The notes beneath the pieces are model-generated. The model did not search any database. It was not told the origin of the DNA and worked only from the letters and a program-made list of their open reading frames with translations. Position numbers and translations under genes: made by a program. Below, piece after piece: positions 53,818 to 61,112 of a DNA stretch of 64,000 nucleotides; position 1 is the first letter of the stretch, and every line of letters starts with the position of its first letter. The DNA comes from Rhodobacter huangdaonensis (GTDB lineage Bacteria > Pseudomonadota > Alphaproteobacteria > Rhodobacterales > Rhodobacteraceae), in the NCBI RefSeq assembly GCF_004022465.1, contig NZ_SAVA01000004.1, forward strand, positions 310,001-374,000, in the 5' to 3' direction.

Positions 53818-54608
53818 CCCACCACGACTGGGCGTTCCACCGCGCGCCCGCTTTCAAGGGGCTCGATCCGATGACGACCGTCGCGATCCTGCCCACCGCC
53901 GCGATCGAGCAGCACGGGCCGCATCTGCCGGTGGGCACCGATACGCTGATCATGGAGGGGATGCTCGCCGAGCTGCGCCGGCAGCTCGATGCCGCGCCCG
54001 ATGCGCCCGCGGTGCGGATCCTGCCGGTGCAGGCGGTGGGCAAGTCGAACGAGCATCTGTGGGCGCCCGGCACCGCCACGCTGAGCGCCGAGACGGCGCT
54101 GAGCGCATGGGTCGAGATCGGGCTTTCGGTGGCGCGGGCGGGGATCCGCAAGATCGTGCTGGTGAACAGCCATGGCGGCAACCTTGACCTGGTGTCGATC
54201 CTGTCGCGCGAGCTGCGGGTGCGGGCGGGGATGTTCGCGGTGAAATGCCAGTGGACCGCCTTCGGCCATCCCGAGGGGATGTATCCGGCGAAGGAGCTGG
54301 CCTATGGCATCCATGGCGGCGATGTCGAGACCTCGCTGATGCTGGCCTTCAACCCGGAGACCGTGGACATGGGCGCGGCGCAGGATTTCGCCTCGAGCGC
54401 CGAGACCGGGCTGATCTCGCCGGTGGGGCCGATCTCCTATGGCTGGATCGCCTCCGATGTGAACCCGCTCGGCGCCGTTGGCAATGCCGCCGCGGCGACG
54501 GCGGGGAAGGGCCGGGCGACGGCCGCGCATCAGGTGGCAGGTTTTGTCGAGCTGTTGCGCAAGGTGGCGGCGCAGCCGCTCGACGGGTTCGCGCCGGTTG
54601 CCGGGTGA
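53814..54608 (+). CDS. Creatininase-family amidohydrolase
   Basis: A 264-aa metal-dependent amidohydrolase. Family motifs are VAILPTAAIEQHGPHLPVGTDTLI (metal Glu, His, Asp), VNSHGGNLDLVSILSRELR and YGIHGGDVETSLMLA (metal Glu). Members open cyclic amides such as creatinine, or cleave N-formyl groups in ring intermediates. It is the last gene of the operon, consistent with a ring-opening hydrolysis after deamination and redox steps. Cytosolic, no signal peptide. Confidence 0.92.
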   Translation: MTHHDWAFHRAPAFKGLDPMTTVAILPTAAIEQHGPHLPVGTDTLIMEGMLAELRRQLDAAPDAPAVRILPVQAVGKSNEHLWAPGTATLSAETALSAWVEIGLSVARAGIRKIVLVNSHGGNLDLVSILSRELRVRAGMFAVKCQWTAFGHPEGMYPAKELAYGIHGGDVETSLMLAFNPETVDMGAAQDFASSAETGLISPVGPISYGWIASDVNPLGAVGNAAAATAGKGRATAAHQVAGFVELLRKVAAQPLDGFAPVAG

Positions 54609-54614
54609 CGCGCG

Positions 54615-54670
54615 CCGGGGGCTTCGCGCCCCCGGACCCCGCGAGGTATTTGCGGCAAGATGAAAGCCGG
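54615..54670. repeat. Half copy of the palindromic repeat family, copy E
   Basis: A GC hairpin CCGGGGGC/GCCCCCGG (54615-54635) followed by GAGGTATTTGCGGCAAGATG-AAAGCC. This matches only one arm of the other elements; the mirror arm is missing. It lies after the creatininase gene and before convergent fmt. Confidence 0.65.
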
Positions 54671-54694
54671 GCCGTCAGGCGCGGCGAGGGCCGG

Positions 54695-55591
54695 TCAGGC
54701 GAGGTGATCGGGCAGGGTGAGGCCCTTCAGCACCTCGGCGGCGGGCATCGGGCGTTTGCCCTCGCGCTGCGCCTCGAGCACCTCGAGGGCACCAGTGCCG
54801 CAGGCCACGGTGAAGCCGCCGAGCACCTGTCCGGGCGTGCCGCTGCCGGGCGCCGGGGCGGCGCGCAGCAGTTTCAGCCGTTCCTCGCCCGCAAGGCACC
54901 ACGCGCCCGGGAAGGGGGAAAGGCCGTTCACCTGGTGCACGAGCTCCGCCGCCGGGCGGGACCAGTCGATCCGCGCCTCGGCCTTGTCGATCTTCGCCGC
55001 ATAGGTGACGCCCGTTTCGGGCTGCGGCTCGGGGCTGAGGGTATCGAGCCGGTCGAGCGCCTCGAGGATCAGCGTGGCGCCCATCTCGCTCAGCCGGTCG
55101 TGCAGCGCGCCGGTGGTCTCGGTTGCGCCGATCGGGGTGGTGGCGCGCAGCAGAACCGGGCCGGTGTCGAGCCCCGCCTCCATCTGCATGATGCACAGCC
55201 CGGTCTCGGCATCGCCCGCCATGATCGCGCGGTGGATCGGCGCGGCACCGCGCCAGCGCGGCAGGAGCGAGGCGTGGATGTTCAGGCAGCCGTGCCGCGG
55301 CGCGTCAAGCAGCGCCTGCGGCAGGATCAGCCCGTAGGCCACCACCACCGCGACATCGGCCCCGAGCGCGGCGAAGGCGGCGCGGTCTTCCTCGGCACGG
55401 AAGTTGCGCGGCGTGCGCACCGGCAGGCCGAGCTCGAGCGCCTTCATGTGCACCGGCGTCGGGCGGTCCTTCTTGCCGCGGCCGGCGGGGCGGGGCGGCT
55501 GCGAATAGACCGCGACCACCTGATGATGCGCCGCCAGCGCCGCGAGCACCGGCACGGAAAACTCGGGCGTGCCCATGAAGACGACGCGCAT
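54695..55591 (-). CDS. fmt: Methionyl-tRNA formyltransferase
   Basis: A 298-aa enzyme transferring formyl from 10-formyl-tetrahydrofolate to initiator Met-tRNA. It shows RVVFMGTPEFSVPVLAAL, the catalytic block NIHASLLPRWRGAAPIHRAI (Asn, His) with GDAETGLCIMQMEAGLDTGPVL (Asp), and a C-terminal OB-fold (AEARIDWSRPAAEL). It follows the degenerate deformylase at 4 bp and forms an operon with def. Confidence 0.97.
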   Translation of the reverse strand: MRVVFMGTPEFSVPVLAALAAHHQVVAVYSQPPRPAGRGKKDRPTPVHMKALELGLPVRTPRNFRAEEDRAAFAALGADVAVVVAYGLILPQALLDAPRHGCLNIHASLLPRWRGAAPIHRAIMAGDAETGLCIMQMEAGLDTGPVLLRATTPIGATETTGALHDRLSEMGATLILEALDRLDTLSPEPQPETGVTYAAKIDKAEARIDWSRPAAELVHQVNGLSPFPGAWCLAGEERLKLLRAAPAPGSGTPGQVLGGFTVACGTGALEVLEAQREGKRPMPAAEVLKGLTLPDHLA

Positions 55592-55595
55592 CGGC

Positions 55596-56096
55596 TTACC
55601 TCCGGGTGAGTTTCGCCGCTTTCTGCACCAGCATCTTGCGGCGCAGCGGTGAGAGATGGTCGAGATAGGTTTTGCCGTTCAGATGGTCGATCTGATGCTG
55701 CACCGAGGTCGCCCAGAGCCCGACGAAGTCGCGCTCCTCGGTCTCGCCCGCCTCGTTCAGGAAGCGCACGGTGACGGCGCGGGGCCGTTCGATCGTGGCG
55801 AAGACGCCGGGCAGGTTGGGCGAGGCCTCGTCGTGGCGGCGCAGCTGCACCGAGGCATGCAGCACCTCGGGGTTCGCCATCTTCACCGCCTGACCGCGCT
55901 TGTCCGAGGCATCGACGACGGCAAGCCGCAGCATGATGCCGATCTGCGGCGCGGCAAGGCCGACGCCCGGCATCGCCTCCATCGTCTCGACCATGTCGTC
56001 CCAGATCATCCGCACCGTCTCGGTCACCGCCGTCACCGGCTCGGCGGCCGTGTGCAGGCGGCGGTCCTCATAGGGAATGAAGGGGCGCACCGCCAT
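55596..56096 (-). CDS. Peptide deformylase-like protein lacking catalytic residues
   Basis: A 166-aa paralogue of the neighbouring Def. Motif 1 is intact (GVGLAAPQ, Gln51), but the metal/catalytic Cys of motif 2 (EGCLS in Def, Cys95) is replaced: the aligned segment is SPNLPGVF with Leu95. Motif 3 is HQIDH instead of HExxH, so the general-base Glu is Gln135; the two metal His remain. It is unlikely to deformylate peptides. It starts with a one-base overlap of the def stop (TGATG). A regulatory or ribosome-related role is possible but unproven. Confidence 0.88.
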   Translation of the reverse strand: MAVRPFIPYEDRRLHTAAEPVTAVTETVRMIWDDMVETMEAMPGVGLAAPQIGIMLRLAVVDASDKRGQAVKMANPEVLHASVQLRRHDEASPNLPGVFATIERPRAVTVRFLNEAGETEERDFVGLWATSVQHQIDHLNGKTYLDHLSPLRRKMLVQKAAKLTRR

Positions 56097-56638
56097 CAGA
56101 GGATGCTCTGATCCTTCGCGGCGCGGGCGCGCTCGCGTTTCAGCTTTTCCATCTTGCGGGTGATCATCTGCCGCTTCAGGGGGCCGAGGTAGTCGATGAA
56201 GAGCTTGCCGTCGAGGTGGTCGTTCTCGTGCTGGGCGCAGGTGGCCCAGAGCCCGTCGAACTGCTCCTCGTGGATCTGCCCGTCAAGGCCGAGCCAGCGC
56301 ATCCGCACCTCGCGCGGGCGGGTCACCTCGGCGTATTGATCGGGGATCGAGAGGCAGCCTTCCTCGTAGACGTTGGTCTCTTCCGAGGTCCAGGTGACCT
56401 CGGGGTTGAGCATCACCATCGGCGCCGGGGCGGTGGCCTTGTCCTTGACGCAATCCATCACGAAGAGGCGCTTGAGCACGCCGACCTGCGGCGCGGCAAG
56501 GCCGACGCCCGGGGCTTCATACATCGTGGCAAGCATGTCATCGGCAAGTTTGCGGATCTCGTCGTCGACGGTGACGACGGGGGCGCAATGCTTCTTGAGC
56601 CGGGGGTCGGGATGGATCAGGATCGGGCGCAGTGTCAT
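56096..56638 (-). CDS. def: Peptide deformylase
   Basis: A 180-aa Fe/Zn hydrolase that removes the N-formyl group from new proteins. All three motifs are canonical: GVGLAAPQ (44-51), EEGCLSIP (Cys95) and QHENDH (His137, Glu138, His141). First gene of the def-deformylase-like-fmt operon, which pairs adding and removing the formyl group. Its divergent upstream region toward the patB-like gene is A/T-rich with nested inverted repeats. Confidence 0.97.
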   Translation of the reverse strand: MTLRPILIHPDPRLKKHCAPVVTVDDEIRKLADDMLATMYEAPGVGLAAPQVGVLKRLFVMDCVKDKATAPAPMVMLNPEVTWTSEETNVYEEGCLSIPDQYAEVTRPREVRMRWLGLDGQIHEEQFDGLWATCAQHENDHLDGKLFIDYLGPLKRQMITRKMEKLKRERARAAKDQSIL

Positions 56639-56693
56639 GGCGTTGATGTAGGGGATGGCGCGACGCCGTGCAATGGCCTGGTGAAATCGGAAA

Positions 56694-56758
56694 AACGTTC
56701 CATGTTGATTGAAAATTCAGGGAATAATTCCCGATGAATTGATCTTCATCGGAACGTT
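56694..56758. promoter_or_regulatory. A/T-rich nested inverted repeats in the def/patB-like divergent region
   Basis: AACGTTCC (56694-56701) is mirrored by GGAACGTT (56751-56758). Inside lie GGGAATAATTCCC (56720-56732) and CCGATGAA-N6-TTCATCGG (56731-56752). Positions 56691-56760 have 25 G+C of 70, far below the surroundings. Likely promoter/operator DNA for one or both divergent genes. Confidence 0.65.
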
Positions 56759-56811
56759 GTGCTGCGATATTCATCCGGGAAGGACTAAAATTTCGACAGG
56801 AGCGTGAAGAC

Positions 56812-57987
56812 ATGACCCTTGCCCCCGACTTCGACGAGGTGATCGACCGCGTCGGCACCCATTCGGTGAAATGGGACTGCATGCAGGACCTTTACGGCGT
56901 GAGCCCCGAAGAGGGAATCGCAATGTGGGTGGCCGACATGGACTTTCGCCCGCCGGCCTGCGTGCAGGGCGCGCTCGAGACGATGGCGGCGCAGGGCGTC
57001 TATGGCTATTGGGGCGACAACCGCGCCTATCATGCGGCGATCGGCTGGTGGATGGCGCACCGGCACGGCTGGCAGGTCGAGCCCGAGTGGATCTTCACCA
57101 CCCATGGGCTGGTGAACGGCACCGCGATCTGCGTTGACGCCTTCACCCAGCCGGGCGACGGCGTGGTGCTGATGACGCCGGTCTATCATGCCTTTGCGCG
57201 GGTGATCCGGGCGGCCGGGCGCACCGTCGTCGAATGTCCGCTGAAGCTGGTCGATGGCCGCTATCAGATGGATTTCGACGCCTGGGAGGGGATTGTCGAC
57301 GGCCGGGCGAAGATGCTGATCCTGTGCTCGCCGCACAATCCGGGCGGGCGGGTCTGGACCGCCGAGGAGCTGCAGGCAACCGCCGAGTTCGCCCGCCGGC
57401 ACGGGCTGGTGCTGGTTTCCGACGAGATCCACCATGATCTGGTGATGCCCGGGCAGCGCCACATTCCGATGGCGACGGCGACCGATTACCCGGTGGTGAT
57501 GATGTCGGCGACGACCAAGACCTTCAACATCGCCGGCACCCATTCGGGCAATGTCATCATCGCCGATCCGGAGCTGCGGGCGCGGTTCGCGGGCCGGATG
57601 GCGGCGCTTGGCATTTCGCCGAACAGCTTCGGCCTGGCGATGGCGACGGCCGCCTACAGCCCCGAGGGGGCGGCCTGGCTCGACGCGCTGATCGCCTATC
57701 TCGACGGCAACCGGAAGATTTTCGACGAGGGGGTGAACGCGATTGCCGGGCTGCGCTCGATGCCGCTCGAGGCGACCTATCTCGCCTGGGTCGATTTTTC
57801 CGGCACCGGTATGAGCGACGCCGAGCTTGCCGCGCGCGTCGAGCAGGGCGCGAAGATCGCGGCGAATCACGGGCCGAGCTTTGGCGCCGGCGGCGAAGGC
57901 TGGATGCGCTTCAACCTTGCCACGCCGCGGCTGCGGGTGGAGCAGGCCGTCGCGCGGCTGCGGGCGGCGTTTTCCGACCTGCAGTGA
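56812..57987 (+). CDS. PatB/MalY-type PLP C-S lyase (aminotransferase fold)
   Basis: A 391-aa fold-type I PLP enzyme of the MalY/PatB group, whose members act as cystathionine beta-lyases. Marks are AMWVADMDFRPPACVQGAL, YGYWGDNRAYHAAIGWWMAHRHGW, LILCSPHNPGGRVWT, LVSDEIHHDLV and the Schiff-base Lys in MSATTKTFNIAGTHSG. AGGAG precedes the ATG. In methionine or sulfur metabolism it would release homocysteine or thiols; substrate not proven. Divergent from def. Confidence 0.92.
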   Translation: MTLAPDFDEVIDRVGTHSVKWDCMQDLYGVSPEEGIAMWVADMDFRPPACVQGALETMAAQGVYGYWGDNRAYHAAIGWWMAHRHGWQVEPEWIFTTHGLVNGTAICVDAFTQPGDGVVLMTPVYHAFARVIRAAGRTVVECPLKLVDGRYQMDFDAWEGIVDGRAKMLILCSPHNPGGRVWTAEELQATAEFARRHGLVLVSDEIHHDLVMPGQRHIPMATATDYPVVMMSATTKTFNIAGTHSGNVIIADPELRARFAGRMAALGISPNSFGLAMATAAYSPEGAAWLDALIAYLDGNRKIFDEGVNAIAGLRSMPLEATYLAWVDFSGTGMSDAELAARVEQGAKIAANHGPSFGAGGEGWMRFNLATPRLRVEQAVARLRAAFSDLQ

Positions 57988-57990
57988 GGC

Positions 57991-58335
57991 CTAGAGGCGG
58001 GGCAGAAGCCCCGCCGGCGCGCCCTCGTCGCGGACGAAATCGACGGGCGGGCGATCGGTCACCGGGGTCTCGCGCTTGATGGTGCAGATCAGCTCGCCCC
58101 CCTCGATCTCCGAGGCGACGATCAGGCAGGTCGCCAGATGGCGGCTGCCCTCATAAAGATCGACAAGCCCGCGCAGGGTGTGGATCTGTGCCGCATCAAG
58201 GGCGAAGCCGCCAGGCCAGCGCCGCAGCACCGGCCAGCTTTCCTCGCCCGCCCGGATCCGCAGTCGCGAGCGGCGCCGGCCGCCCTGTGTCGCCGCGCGC
58301 AACCCGGCGAGAAGCTCTTTTGGCAGAATCTCCAT
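57991..58335 (-). CDS. Conserved hypothetical protein, 114 aa
   Basis: A 114-aa protein starting MEILPKELLAGLRAATQGGRR after GGAGGGGG. It is basic at the N-terminus (RRRSRLRIRAG), has a central WPVLRRWPGGFALDAAQIHTLRGLVDLYEG, and a C-terminal ECTIKR-like strand (GGELICTIKRETPV). No signal peptide or membrane segment. I do not recognise a named family; similar short proteins seem usual in Rhodobacteraceae. It is convergent with the patB-like gene, with only 3 bp between stops. Confidence 0.75.
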   Translation of the reverse strand: MEILPKELLAGLRAATQGGRRRSRLRIRAGEESWPVLRRWPGGFALDAAQIHTLRGLVDLYEGSRHLATCLIVASEIEGGELICTIKRETPVTDRPPVDFVRDEGAPAGLLPRL

Positions 58336-58506
58336 TTCCCCCTCCGGTGACCGTTCCCTGCCTCCAAGTCTGTGCAGGCGCTTGTAAAGATCAAGCGACG
58401 GTGCCGGCCGCAGCGCAGCATGTGCCCGAAATGTGACGCCCCGCGCACGGTTGCCCGACGGGCCGGCCGCCGCTACCGTCAGGGGGGTCTTTCCGGGAGT
58501 TTTCCG

Positions 58507-59676
58507 ATGCGCCGCCTGTTCCTTGCCACCTGCCTTGCCCTCGCCGTTCCGGGGCTTGCCCGTGCCGCCGACTGCGGCGGCGATTTCGGCACTTTCGTCG
58601 CCGGGCTGAAGGCCGAGATGCGGGCCGGGGGGCTGAGCGCGGCGCAGGCCGACGCCTTCTTCCGCGGCGTGCGGCAGGACGCCCGGGTGCTGCGCGCCGA
58701 CCGCGGGCAGGGCGTTTTCCGCAAGGATTTCCTTGCCTTTTCGGCCTCGGTCATCAGCCAGAACCGGCTGACGAACGGGGCGCGGATGGCGACGAAATAT
58801 GCCACGGTCTTTGACCGGGCCGAGCGCAGCTATGGCGTGCCACGCGGCATTTTGCTGGCCTTCTGGGGGCTCGAGACTGATTTCGGCGCGGTGCAGGGCG
58901 ATTTCAGCACCCGCGACGCGCTGGTGACGCTGGCGCATGACTGCCGCCGGCCCGACCTGTTCCGGCCGCAGGTTCTGGCCGCGGCGCGGCTTTCTGCGCG
59001 CGGCGATTTCGATCCGGCACGCAGCCGCGGGGCCTGGGCGGGCGAGATCGGCCAGGTGCAGATGCTGCCCGCCGATATTCTGGTCAACGGCGTCGACGGC
59101 GATGGCGACGGCCATGTCGATCTGAAGGGCTCGGTGCCCGATGCGTTGCTGTCGGGGGCGAAGATGATCGCCGGCATGGGCTGGCGCGCGGGCGAGCCCT
59201 GGATGCAGGAGATCATCGTGCCCGCGGATCTCGACTGGCGCCAGACCGGGCTGAACCACGCATTTTCGACCGCCGACTGGGCGCGGATGGGGGTGCGGGC
59301 GCGGACGGGCGCGCTGGCACCGGGGCAGGGCTCGGTGCTTCTGCCGATGGGGCGCAAGGGGCCGGCCTTCATGGTCTATCCGAATTTTCAGGTGCTCTTC
59401 GAGTGGAACAAGAGCTTCGTCTATGTCACCTCGGCCGCCTATTTCGCCACGCGCCTCGAGGGCGCGCCGCGGCTTGATCCGCGCACGCCCGAGCCGGGAT
59501 TGAGCGCCGAGCAGATGAAGGCGCTGCAGGCGCGGCTGACGGCGCGCGGCCATGACGTCGGCAAGATCGACGGCATCCTTGGCGAGAAGACGCGCGAAGC
59601 GGTGCAGGCCGAGCAGGCCCGCCTCGGCCTGCCCGCCGACGCCTGGCCGACCGCCGCGCTGCTGAACCGGCTTTAA
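58507..59676 (+). CDS. Lytic murein transglycosylase (MltB family) with peptidoglycan-binding domain
   Basis: A 389-aa periplasmic enzyme with signal peptide RRLFLATCLALAVPGLARA. The MltB core has ERSYGVPRGILLAFWGLETDFGAVQGDF (catalytic Glu123), GAWAGEIGQVQMLPADILVNG and the later SAAYFATRL. A C-terminal PG_binding_1 domain (about 330-389: KALQARLTARGHDVGKIDGILGEKTREAV) binds glycan. It cuts peptidoglycan to 1,6-anhydro ends. It ends in TTAA shared with the convergent secretion gene. Confidence 0.93.
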   Translation: MRRLFLATCLALAVPGLARAADCGGDFGTFVAGLKAEMRAGGLSAAQADAFFRGVRQDARVLRADRGQGVFRKDFLAFSASVISQNRLTNGARMATKYATVFDRAERSYGVPRGILLAFWGLETDFGAVQGDFSTRDALVTLAHDCRRPDLFRPQVLAAARLSARGDFDPARSRGAWAGEIGQVQMLPADILVNGVDGDGDGHVDLKGSVPDALLSGAKMIAGMGWRAGEPWMQEIIVPADLDWRQTGLNHAFSTADWARMGVRARTGALAPGQGSVLLPMGRKGPAFMVYPNFQVLFEWNKSFVYVTSAAYFATRLEGAPRLDPRTPEPGLSAEQMKALQARLTARGHDVGKIDGILGEKTREAVQAEQARLGLPADAWPTAALLNRL

Positions 59677-61112
59677 TCCTCGCGGAAGGCGCGGTTGAAG
59701 TAATCGGCGAAGGGCTTCACCAGATAGCCGAGCGGCGAGCGCTCGCCGGTGCGGATATAGACCTCGACCGGCATGCCCGGCAGCAGCGTCAGCCCGCCGA
59801 GCTTCGCCAGCTCGCCCGGGTTCAGCATCACCTCGGCGCGGTAATAGGAGGCGCGCGTCGCCTCGTCGGTGATGGCGTCGGCCGAGATGTTGGTGACCTG
59901 GCCCAGAAGCTGCGGCGTGGTGCGGCTGGCAAAGGCCGAGAAGCGCAGCTGCACCGGCTGGCCGATCGAGACCTCGTCGATATGGATCGGCGAGATCCGC
60001 GCGGCGATGACCAGCGGCCGGTCCTGCGGCACGATGTAGAGCACCGGCTCGGCCGCCCGGATCACCGCGCGCGGCGTGGTGACGGTCATGCCGTAGACCA
60101 CGCCCGAGACCGGCGCGCGCAGGTCGAGCCGCTCGATCTGCCCGCTCAGCGCGCGGCGCCGCTCGGCCAGTTCCAGCTCGCGATAGCCGATGTTGCGCAG
60201 TTCGGTCTCGGCATCCTCGCGCCGCTGCGAACTGAGCCGCAGGGTCTCGAGCTCGAGCTCGGTGATCCGGCCTTCGGCCTGGGCGCGCTGCGCCGTCAGC
60301 TCGCCGACCTGCCCCGCCAGATTTGCCGCCTCGCGCTCGAGGGCCAGCACCCGGCTCGATTGCGCCAGCCCCTTCGCCAAGAGGCTGCGCTGATCGGTCA
60401 GCTCCTGCCCGATCAGGTCCTGCTGGGTGGCAAGGGCGGTCAGCTGCGCGTCGATGCCGGCGATCTGCGACTGCGTCTGCTCGCGCCGCTTCGCCACCTG
60501 TTCGAGCGATTTCGTCAGCGTGGCGAGGCGGGCGTCAAACAGCCGCTGCTGGCCGTCGACCAGTTCGGCCACGTCCGGGTCGGCCTGTGCGGCGGCCAGA
60601 AGCTCGGGCGCGAAGCTGATCGCGGCGGCGTCGGCGCGCTCGGCCTCGAGCCGGCCGCGGCGCGCCAGAAGCTCGTAGAACTGGCCCTCGACGATGGCGT
60701 GCTCCGAGCGCAGCATCTCGCCGTCGAGGCGGATCAGCGTGTCGCCGGCCTGCACATGATCGCCGTCCTGGACGAGGATCGCGTCGACGACGCCGCCGTC
60801 CGGGTGCTGCACCACCTGGCGGCGCTGGTCGACCTCGATCTGACCGCTCGCCACGACGGCGCCGGCGATCGAGCTGAAGGTGCCCCAGGCGCCAAAGCCG
60901 CCGACGAGCACGAGCAGCGCGAGGAAGCCCGCGATCAGCGTGCCGCGGGCCGAGAGATGGGGAACATGCGGGGGCGGTTCGGGCGCCGGGGCGGGGGGCC
61001 CGGTCCTTGCCGGATGTGTCGGGATCGCCTTGCGCACCAGCGCCATCGAATCGGGCGTGCCGGTGGTGGCCGGGACGGGCGGCTTCGGGTCGGAGTTCGC
61101 GCCCTGCGTCAT
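59673..61112 (-). CDS. HlyD-family type I secretion membrane fusion protein (PrtE-like)
   Basis: A 479-aa periplasmic adaptor: Pro-rich cytosolic N-terminus (about 1-55), one membrane helix (IAGFLALLVLVGGFGAWG, about 59-76), two long coiled-coil stretches (about 130-290) and a beta-barrel end with VQLRFSAFASRTTP and PGMPVEVYIRTGERSPLGYLVKPF. The terminal motif is the HlyD/PrtE signature. Links the inner-membrane ABC protein to a TolC-type outer-membrane channel, which is not in the window. Overlaps the ABC gene by four bases. Confidence 0.93.
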   Translation of the reverse strand: MTQGANSDPKPPVPATTGTPDSMALVRKAIPTHPARTGPPAPAPEPPPHVPHLSARGTLIAGFLALLVLVGGFGAWGTFSSIAGAVVASGQIEVDQRRQVVQHPDGGVVDAILVQDGDHVQAGDTLIRLDGEMLRSEHAIVEGQFYELLARRGRLEAERADAAAISFAPELLAAAQADPDVAELVDGQQRLFDARLATLTKSLEQVAKRREQTQSQIAGIDAQLTALATQQDLIGQELTDQRSLLAKGLAQSSRVLALEREAANLAGQVGELTAQRAQAEGRITELELETLRLSSQRREDAETELRNIGYRELELAERRRALSGQIERLDLRAPVSGVVYGMTVTTPRAVIRAAEPVLYIVPQDRPLVIAARISPIHIDEVSIGQPVQLRFSAFASRTTPQLLGQVTNISADAITDEATRASYYRAEVMLNPGELAKLGGLTLLPGMPVEVYIRTGERSPLGYLVKPFADYFNRAFRED

